From assembly GCA_035591015.1 (NCBI GenBank), contig JAXIUW010236951.1:1-17878 (forward strand): a stretch of DNA of 17,878 nucleotides. Reading direction: 5' to 3'. The stretch is from Cephalothrix simula. Lineage: Eukaryota; Nemertea; Palaeonemertea; Archinemertea; Cephalotrichidae. The notes below the pieces were generated by a model. It did no database searches and had not been told where the DNA came from. It saw only the letters and a program-made list of their open reading frames with translations. Of this stretch, positions 1 to 9,800 are shown in pieces (within the stretch, counting starts at the first letter, position 1; the number at the start of each line of letters is the position of its first letter). The translations under genes and the position numbers were made by a program.

Positions 1-344
1 TAGCTTTGGCGTCAAGGCCCTTATGAGGTACTAAAATCAGATAGAGGGGTACTTTGGGACCCCATAGCGCCGCTCCTGATAGGAATATCGATACAAACGG
101 AACGTACTTTTGTAGCACATGATCAGACGATTCTACCATACGAGTTTGATTGCCCTACCATTAATAGCCTAGGAGGAGATAGATTTGGCTCCAAAAACCA
201 AAAAAATCCAGTTTTTTGGCCCTGGCGGGCCCCCAAATGGCGATATCAAAAAAATTTTAAAAACGTATCTAGACATTGCACTTATGGACCCCTGTACAAA
301 ATTTCAAGCAAATCGAAGCATTTTAGGAGACATTTAAGCCTCGG

Positions 345-366
345 ACAGACACACATACACACACAC
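345..366. repeat. Short CA microsatellite
   Basis: ACAGACACACATACACACAC is an interrupted CA tract inside the repeat-like part of the first intron. Confidence 0.6.
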
Positions 367-586
367 CCTGATAGACTCAGGGCGATAGCAATAGCTCACA
401 TTGATGTTGTCATGTGAGTTTAAAAAATTAAATTTTCGGCCCTGGGCACTTTGAAAATATAAACTAATCAGGGTTTTCCACAAGGATTCAGAATATACAA
501 GGGTAAACCAGCTTTCAAGAAAACAGCGAATGGGGGAGGGGGGTTGGCTTTTTTCAGCTTATTTCTAATGTCCTGCCAATTTATCA

Positions 587-632
587 AATTATTTATCCAG
601 TAATTATTATCCAATTATTTATCCAGTAATTA
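587..632. repeat. Tandem duplication, 26-bp period
   Basis: AATTATTTATCCAGTAATTA occurs at 587-606 and again at 613-632, identical over 20 bases with a 6-base spacer (TTATCC) that is itself part of the unit. Confidence 0.85.
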
Positions 633-724
633 GAAAAGTTTTTAATAGGAAGATTTCGTTACGCATTCTTTGAATAAAACTTATGGCGTTAAAGATTAAC
701 CAAAAACATTAAGTTCACACTTAC

Positions 725-844
725 TTCGTGAAGAGATTTGGCCTCTTGCAAATTATGTTGACTGACTTTAAATCCATGAACATTAGGTGGAGTGGAGCCA
801 TCTATTTGTGAGGTTGAAGCTTGTGAAGGCGAGCCAAATTGTTG
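725..844 (-). CDS. REV3L: REV3 internal exon E (SQIDG...GFKVS...LHE)
   Basis: A 120-nt exon of exactly 40 codons, phase 0, short enough to be missed by ORF-length filters. The acceptor is ACTCATTCTCAG (AG at 846-845) after a T-rich tract, and the donor is CACGAA before a consensus GTAAGT (GT at 724-723). It reads from QQFGSPSQASTSQIDG through STPPNVHGFKVSQHN to LQEAKSLHE. Vertebrate REV3L has SQIDGPSLNNTYGFKVS, then NLQEAKALHE, at the same place: directly after LLTQAKNQF and just before the exonuclease-like domain (ISVELHARTRR). This is the most conserved stretch in the window and confirms the REV3 call. The next exon should start the polymerase core; I looked for it in 1-724 and did not find it. 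Confidence 0.93.
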
Positions 845-3800
845 CTGAGAATGAGTTAAAAAAAAGGTAACTAATCATAGTTATGATGAATTGTCAAGCA
901 ATATACACATACTGGTAGAGATGGTCCTATTGGGGACCATCCTCTGTACGCTGTACCTTAGATTAACTTACCGAGATAGACCATATCATTATAAGTATGC
1001 GCGAATTTAATCCCAGGAATTTAATTAGCTCAGGGAACCAGTCAACGAACTGTGGTATATTTGGCGATTAGTATGGTCAAGAGATATAACGAAAAAGAAA
1101 ATAAGGTGTGAATTTTTTTGTGGTCGATAGATCTTCATACTTTTTTTAATTTGTTTTTGTTTGATATATAAGCTGAAACATTGGCCAATTAAAAAAAAAA
1201 TCGAAGCAGATAAAATCGGGCGCTGGGCGGAGGCAAGCGGCGCAAACACATTTTTAGGTATGGATATGTGTTACTGGGGTCACGAAGGAACTTTTTTAAA
1301 AAAAAGATGATCCAAAAATATAAATTTTTTCGGATTTAAGAAATTGACGCCAAAATGACCCTAAAATGACCAAAAATGGCGCCGAAGGCCCAAAAATGTG
1401 CAATGAAAAACAATGAAAATACCACCTTCCCCATTCCATTACACGCGTGTCACCATTCATATGGGTTATCTCGGTTAGTTAATCTGTGGCTGTACGCTTA
1501 TTTTTTTGGGCTTTGTACGCTGTACGCTCGAGAAAAAACGCCATTGTACGCGTACGCCAAATGATTAACAAGAGTTGTGGGCTTCTCGTGTACGCTAAAT
1601 TGCATTGTACGTTCCCTGTAGGCTTAAATTGTATTGTACGCTTAGCGTGTACAATAAAATTTTATTTTACGCTTCTCGTGTACGCATAAATTGAATTGTA
1701 CGCTTAAATTGAATTGAACTCTCCCCGTGCACGCTTAAAGTTCATTGTACGCTTAATTTTTCGGGCGTTGTACGCTGTACGCTAAATTTTTTGGTATGCT
1801 TAAGCAAAAATCGCCACCGTACCTTAACGTACAAAAGCTTTCTGAAACATACCTGAAATTGACTGGAAAGAAGCATTTTCCTCAGTGACTGGGCAGTATT
1901 TGCTGAAAGCCTTCTAGGTGGTGGTGTTCGACTTCTTTCATTTCCATTATCATCAGCTGCATGATTCGAATCATCAAGATCTATTTCTGGATGAACTGGT
2001 GTGAAATTCGGGCAAGGGACATCATTAAATGCTTTTCTAATTGGTGTGCTTGTATAAGGTGAAAAGTCAAAATTTTCACTATTGCATCGTCGGAGAGCGG
2101 GTCTTTCAGCTACACCAAATTGAAGCAGCTTCGGTGATTTAGCAGGAGGACTTCTAACTTCACTATCAGATTCTTGTCGATCATGTAGCTGGTCTAAACT
2201 TCGAGATCTTATCCTAGTCCGTTTCAGTTGAGATAACCTAAGTGGTTGCGGAGGGATTTCTATTGTATTTGGTGGTGATTTGCTCAGAGAAGACTCGGAG
2301 GGAGATGGTGAGATTGCATGTTCCTTTCTTAGAGAGGGCTTTTCTTTAATTGGAGAATCCTCCTCTTCTATATCTCGTAATTTGGTGAAGTTAGGATCAG
2401 ACTTCTGATCCCCATCGGAGTCAGAATCAGAAGACACAGTCTTAGTAGTTACATTACTATCAAAACTAACACGTCGCTTTTTCAAAGCCCGCTTATCGAA
2501 GCTTGAAATCGAAGGATGACGGGAAGGGATTCCTTCATGAGAGGTTTCTTTAATCTTCTGAACTTCAGTGATTACAGCCTCGTTCACTGGTTGATTATCA
2601 TGCTGCACTAAGCCAAGATCCTTTATTCTTGGTGGAGGTTTACATGGTGTTATAACGATATGCTTGTCTCCAAATGCAACAAGTTTCAGTGCCATGTTTT
2701 TATCAATGTCGTCAATTGTGGTACCTAGTCCATACTCCGACTCTGCAAATTGAGTTTGCCAATGACGCAATTTGCCAGCATTAACTTCGTTAGTGAAGTC
2801 TTTTATATTATTTAGCTGCAAAGAACATAGTAATTAGTTGGAAACGCATCGCAAAAAAAAATAGAGCAAAACTTAAATATATAAATAACAAAAACTCAAT
2901 AGTAGAATAATTTATAAAATATTAGTGAAAATAGGCTTACCCCGTTGGAAGTCAGGCGTAACGTTCTTCCTCCAACTTCCATTGGTTGTTCAGGCACATC
3001 TTTAACGACACTGCAAAAGGGTTCTTTATTTTTCACAGTGCCAAGACCGTATTGGAGGGCAGTTTTAATGATTTCATCCCTAGAGGGAGGTCCTCTTACA
3101 GGCAGAAAGTGACCAGTTTTAGATGTTGATTCATACTCTCTTTGTTCCGGCCGTTTCGGAGATCCAAAATTATCTTTGGCCTTTAAATTGATACTATCGA
3201 TTTCTGTTGTTTCTTCACAATCACTATCAGGTATTATTTCTAGTTGAGAACATACAGGCTGTTTAGAATCATTTTGTTTTGCACCTGTTGCGGTGGCGGC
3301 TTCCTTTGCTAATACATCAGTTTCATTAGCAACAGGTGACTGAACATCTTTGGCCTCGTGAATTAGCTCACTTTCATCTTCAATTGTAGAAGTATGATCA
3401 GCTCCATTATCATTATCATTTTCCTTTGAACATGAAGAGATATCTAGTACTTCACTTATATTATTCCGAGCACCTCCACTTTTATAAATATCTTCAGAGA
3501 TACTAGCATTTTGAACTAAATTGGTACTTAGTTTATCGGCATTTGAGATAGGAACGCTTTCCTTAGCAACAGGCATTTCGTTTTCATTTTCTCCACTCTC
3601 AAGCATTTTCTGAGTCATTGAAGCTCTTTCGTGTTTATCATTACACATGGCACCAATTTTATCATTTGAAAAATTACTATCATCTTTTTTTCTTTTTGAA
3701 GTATTTGACTCTGTTGCGGCATTTATATCACAATTACCAGTATTTGTGTAATCACAAACACCTTCTGAGCTGATTTCATTCCCCATGCTTTTGGTAGACA

Positions 3801-6800
3801 GGTTGTCTACTCCGTCTTGACTTCCTTCTTGAGAAAAAGTTGAAAACAAAGCTAAAGTCTCATTTCTTTCGGACGTATCCATATTGTCCGAGTCAGAATC
3901 TGATGTTTCAGGAGCTTTTTCAACAATCTGACAAGATGAATCAATACTACCATTAAGAATAGTTTCATTTACGGGCTTTTCAGTGTCAGATAGTTTTCCT
4001 AGTGCAACAAAATTGTCCCGTTTACACAGATCAACAGGAGACATTGGCAATAGATTTGTATCAATAGATTGTCTGGTTGATTTAGTTTTCAAAACACAAA
4101 GATTTTTCGGAAATTTTTCAGGATTGGAGACTTGAGAACTGATACGCATATCTTGAGGCTCAGATGAATTCGGAGATGACACAGGCGATGATTTGAAACT
4201 AAGGTCCAAAACCTCGTCGTTTACAACACTAGCTGGACTATTTGATGATGATTTCATAGAAAGGTCCAACACAGATAAATCTTGAGAATTTCTTGGTGAT
4301 AAATCTAACGGTGCTGAGTCACAACTATGGGCTCTGGTAAAGGTTTTCGAGAACGGATTTGATTGATCCTTTGGAGGAGGGCTGCTAACAGGAGTTACTG
4401 GATTAGAAGAATGACAGGTTCTGAAATCAAGTTTTTGACGATTCATAAAAGCCTCAGACCGGGGAGGACTTTTCAAAGCTTCAATTGCAAGATTGGCAGC
4501 AGATGAATACATCGATTTAGGTGCACTGGTTACCGACTGATGAGCAGTTCGCGGTGGTGACACGCAGGTAGGAGATAAATTCCTTGGCTCAGTGTAAATT
4601 GGCAATGAATTGGACTTTTGCGATCGATGATTTCGTTGAATTCTCTCTTGTGTTGAAAGATCTTGTGACGCATTGCTTAATCCACATGGAAGCTGCGGCG
4701 ATAATGCTTCAGGAGAATATGGAACTGTTCCTCGTTTTTCTGTTGATGAGTCCTTTATAACATCGTCAGATAATCCATCAGACTGTTGATTTTGTTTTGA
4801 TTTTTCCTCTGGATCATCCTGGTCCATATTCTTGGCTTTATTTGCATGGAAAACGACGTTGTCATCTAATAGTGTAAGTGGGGTTTTTTTATTCAAATAA
4901 AAACCTCCAGGATCACTTTCTGATGATAATGAGGGCATTTCAATATCACTGTTAATTTTCTCAGAGGTAGGCATATTACAAGTTGTCGATGTTTTGCTAC
5001 AAGGACGTACTTCAGCAGTACGTTGAATCACTTTTGCTGAAGTAGCGACTGATAAAATGGATTCACAATTATCTGTCATTTTCGTCTTAGACTTTTCAGC
5101 TGATGAAAAGTCAACTGGACTTTCCGGACTTTTGATGAAAAATACCTCAGCATTACCAGGAGCATCTTGACTCTTAAAAGTGTACAATTCCTTCTTCGGT
5201 GATAAATTCGAACTTTCACTTGAATCCGATTCCTCAATTAACTCCTTTTTAATAAGTATTTCATCGCAACTTCTGTTGCTTCCACTGAACATAATAAGCA
5301 TTTCTTGCGACGACACAGAGTGCCTTGATTCAGTATCATCTTCTTCAAAAGATAGAATTTGATCATCGGTCATAGGCACCGGACCACTATCTTCTGAATC
5401 AATGCTATCCAAACTCACACTACATGAATGTTCTTTATTTCCTTTATTCTGCATCTCAGACTTCAGTGAAGGGTTCTCAGAAGATGAATTGCTTTGAATA
5501 GGACTAGCGCTTTCACTGTAAATAATTGGTGGCAATTCTTGTGACGACACAGACTCAGATTCAGTACGATCTTCTTCAATCGGGAAAGTGTTATCATTGG
5601 TAACATTCATAGAACCATCATATTCTGCCAGTATGTCATTCGAACTTACTCTGACTAAATGCTCATCAAATGTTTTCAGTTCTTTTACAGACAATGATTC
5701 ATTTTCCTGACACTTTTCACTTCCACTTGACTTTATAAACATTTCACTTGACGATAATGATGAGGATTGAGTATCACTGATTTCATTGCCAATACTTTCC
5801 TCATCACTCATAGGTGCTGGGGCATTAGCTGTTACTCTGTTTTTAAAACTTTCGTTAGATTTTTCTTGTTCTTTTTCTGATTCTGATGAAGAACAGCTTG
5901 ACGACAACTCGTTTTGCGATTTTTCTTGCCTTTCAATTTGGCTTTCTGATACATTGAGCATACATTCAATTTCGCATCTTTTTTCATTAACTTTCTTTTC
6001 AATATGTATTTCATTACAATTGTCCTTGTCTTTCTTACCAATATCTTCATCAGTATTAGCTGTTGAAATATTATCACAATGAAATCGAACTGTCTCTTCT
6101 TCTCTCATAATTTGTGTTGAAATCAACTCTTGGCTTAATTTTTTTACCTCGTGTGATGTATACTGAGATCGTACTTCTTCATCATCATCCTGTGTTACAT
6201 GTTTTTTGGAAGAGTGTTTTTCAGTTGAAATTTTATTTACTTTAATCATTTTATCAGAAACATTATCATCAGTTGAGAATGCTGCAACATCGTCCATACT
6301 GGTCACTTCGCTGCTTTGCGAATATGAGCGATCCTCAGTAGGCGTCATTGGCAATTCTTGCAGCATTTGTAAACTATTTTCCTCAAGATTGTTTGATCTT
6401 CCATTGTAATCTGGCAAAACGGGGCTGTTTAACCTATAATCAACTTTATGACTTTCGTCCTCTTGAGTAACATGATTAAGGCCAGAGCAGTTTTCTAAAT
6501 GATAATTTTTAGAAGAGATACTCTCATTTGATTCTAGTGGAGTATTGTCTATACATGTCGGTGGACTTCCAGTGGCTGCTAAATCATTTTCAAACATACT
6601 CTGGGACGAACAAACACTACCTAAAACACTCCTTTCTGGCGATAGGTCATTTTCTTCTGCCTCGGCATCTGATTGTCCAAGACTCATTTTATACCTAGCA
6701 GGTGATTTAGGAACAATACTGCTAACAGATGAAATATTTAAAAACATTGGAACTTCTTTCTGAAATCCTGGGGAATCGGGATTATCTTCATCATCTGATA

Positions 6801-9800
6801 TATCTGAAAAATCTACCATTCGTAAAGTTGATTTTGGTGAAGGTGATTTTTCTTTCGATCTTTCAAACCCAAATGGTGAAGTTTTAGGTGATGATGTAAT
6901 ATCAGAAGAATTAGATGAAGATTTATGTTTTTCAAAACAGGGATTTAGTATTTCTTCTGTACTTCTTGATGGCAAACCAGGACTTCGATCTGCTTTACTT
7001 GAATGTTCGAACAAACTAATGCTAGAGTCAACAGACTCGGACATACCTGCTGAGTTATAATCAGCAAGCAATGAGGCCGATTTCAAAGGAACTGGTGAAT
7101 CCTGCTCCATTATCAGGTGTGCGGCAGGCATAGGTGAATAACCAACAACAATGCTTGTTCCAACATCGTGCCAGTGAGGATTGATATTTGGTGACGGAGG
7201 CTCATATTCTGGCGAAAACAAAGAACGCTGTTTGTTTAAGAGAAGTGGCTTAGTCCCTTCACACGATGAAGATGGTAAGTCTACCATTTTAGAATCAGAA
7301 CTATTCTCATCTATAAATTTTTCATCAGTAAGTGATGTGAAATTTGACGTTTTAGGTTCAGCATCCTGAGGTAATAAAATGCTCGACTTTTCTTGCAAAT
7401 GTTGAGAATTTGAGGGAGATAAAGATAAAACTGGTGAAAATAAAGAATTTTGGCCTGTCCCATCAGCAGCATTGGAAGTGCCATTATCATAGAACATTGA
7501 CTGTTGAGTTGCATCTGACTGCTGCGACTCCCTCTCGCTTTGGCCATCTTTGACAGCATTCATAAAATCATCTGAAGTTGAAGTCAGGATAGATTGAAAA
7601 TTTTGATCCGCATTGAGATTGCCTTGAGGTTGATGGATTTTAGAAATATCTTGATTGACTTGTCCTATAGGCAATCCATAATGTGGCAACTCCTGTGTTC
7701 CTTCACAGCTTTTATCAAGTTCAGACATGACTGCTTTGTCAGAATTCAAGAATAGCTCTTGAGGTGATTCATCATTACCCTCAATGTTAGACGAAGATAT
7801 GATACCTCTACTTTCTTGAACATCACACTGAGCGGTTTCATAATTTAGAAGGACAGGAATTTCCTGACTGTCTTCCTCAATATTGAGAACGGATGTTAGT
7901 GGTGTGATTGGAGTATTCGGTTCATTACTCGGTTTTGGTGTTTCATAAGAAAAATCAAAAACAGGAATTTCAATTGATGGACACTGGCTTTCAATATCTT
8001 TATTTTCTAAATCATCGCCGGATAGTGACTCTGAGTTTACTACAGGCGTCTGTGGAATAATTTGTATGTCATCCAGATTGACAACCCATTCACGAGAGCA
8101 ATCAATTTTGTCATTTTTGCCATTAGTCTGTTCTTGAAAAGGCTCATTTTCATGAACATCAATATCCTCTTGAATACTCTTTTTACGAATAGTTTGTATA
8201 GCCTCTTCCAGGCGCTTAGACTTTTCAATACATTCAGCCTCAATATCAGGTTTTTGTTGAATATTTTCTTGACACGGATTTGTTTTAATTACTTCTGGTC
8301 TTGGTGACAAAAGTACTTCCGCTCTTGGTGACTCAGGATGAAAACTAAAGTCTGGTTTTGGAGTCATACAATGATAATTCGGGAAATCTGGTCTTGGTGT
8401 CATAAGACTTACATAAGGTCCAGGAGTGTTTAACTGATGGTAATCTTGACATGCAGTCGGAGAAGGAGGCACTGAATCCAAATCTTGAATTTCATTCGAA
8501 TTTTCAAGACTATCATTGGCATTTGATGGCTGTTTATTATTTTCAATTTCAAAAGAGTTTGTCACCTTTTTTATTTCTATTTCATTATTTGACGTCATTT
8601 CGTTTGATGCAGATAGGCCAGGTTTTTCTTGGGATGCGTTTTGACATTGTATATTCTGATCAATTTCAGAAGAATTTGATTGAATCTGTGCTTCTTGTTG
8701 TGACAAATCATCAGATATTGGATTAAATAGCAATGGTGATGCTGCTTCAGTTTGTGAATCATCACTACCTTGGACGGGTGATGTTGGATGCTTATCAAGA
8801 ATAGGGGATTTGTTCACCTGCTTTACTTCTTTCATCTCTTTAGAGTGTTTAACTAGCACTACTGTTTCCTGTTCTTTTGAATTAACTTGTGTTTGATTCA
8901 GTGACGATAGGGCATTTTCCTCGTGTACCTGCGATGGAACTGCTGGAGATTCTATTTGAATTTGGATCTCGTATGAAGACGTTTCGTTCTGCGCCAGTTC
9001 TGATTCTATCCGGTGATTTTCCTGAGAAGTATGTGGAGATTTGGCCTGTTTATTGGCATCATGTGATGTTGCTTGAAATTCAAGTCTCTCGAACCCTTCC
9101 GCTTTAGGATCTTTCACTGGGGCAGACAAAACAGGGATGATATCGGAATCATCACTACTTAACCCATCAGCACAATCAGCTTCTATAAACGAACCCTTGT
9201 TCTCTTTTTCAGCGGGAGATGCTTCACTTTTATCACATTGAAGGATACCAGAATCTGGTGAGGTCTGATTCTTTTCACTTGATATAGATCTGGGATTATC
9301 GCTAAATTCTTTTTCACTGTCTTTATTTTGGATGTGATCGCCACCAATACCAGAGTCAACGCTTGGAATAGAAGTCTTAGCAACATTGATCGCATAGTTT
9401 TCGAGGGCAGACATAACACTTTCAAATGCATGGGCATCAGGGTCATCTGGAACTGGTTCGTTTGGATCAATCGGGTTTGAATAATGCCCTGCTTGTTCTT
9501 GTTCAGTTTGTTTACTACTGTACTGATTTTCATACATTTGACTGTCATCGCATGATTTAATGCTAATTTGACTAGAATCTTCAATAACCTGTGTTTGCAT
9601 TGTCATTCCTTCACAAACCTGAATTTGGTAAGATCCTTCAATGCATTGTGATCCTATCAGGGGAACACAGGTAACAGGATACCCAGCCTGAGATGCATTA
9701 CAAGTGTTAAACTGTTCTAGACACTCTTGCAACGCACTCAAGTTGTCATGAGACCTGTTGCCAAGGAATTGTTCTCCTTGAATTACCGTAGGTTTATTCA

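Larger units (their letters stand above)
1..724 (-). other. REV3 intron downstream of exon E (partial), with repeat-like DNA
   Basis: It starts with a consensus GTAAGT donor at 724-719 and runs off the window. I looked for the next conserved exon (vertebrate ISVELHARTRR...) on the minus strand and saw none. The first ~480 bases look like a degraded dispersed repeat: multi-frame stops, GGCCCTGG motifs near 218 and 440, and a short CA microsatellite near 350-366. Positions 587-632 hold a 26-bp tandem period, and 531-543 a G-rich run. Confidence 0.7.
845..1852 (-). other. REV3 intron between exons D and E (1,008 bp)
   Basis: GTATGT donor and TTCTCAG acceptor, with a plausible TTAACTCAT branch region just upstream of the acceptor. 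It contains a hairpin at 917-945 and the degenerate GTACGC repeat at about 1490-1790. The rest is AT-rich with no supported gene. Confidence 0.8.

Noticed and set aside
531-545. G-rich run as a G-quadruplex
   Set aside because: Only two long G tracts and a GG are present, short of the four tracts needed.
1025-1249. Minus-strand frame of 74 codons in the intron
   Set aside because: No splice-phase fit, no homology to REV3; AT-rich intron sequence.
1376-1689. Overlapping short plus-strand frames of 62 and 67 codons
   Set aside because: They run through the GTACGC repeat, overlap each other in different frames and have no family resemblance.
5786-6082. Plus-strand open frames opposite the giant exon (also 8451-8726, 13725-14069, 15561-15830 and others)
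   Set aside because: They are shadows of the REV3 reading frame on the other strand: no splice context, no recognisable domain, composition dictated by the sense codons.
9180-9370. DSG motifs (VDSGIGG, PDSGILQ) as beta-TrCP degrons
   Set aside because: The second phosphoacceptor serine of the DSGxxS degron is missing in both.
9183-9584. Minus-strand frame of 133 codons in another phase inside exon C
   Set aside because: Lies wholly within the REV3 exon in an alternative frame; low-complexity, no homology, no separate signals.
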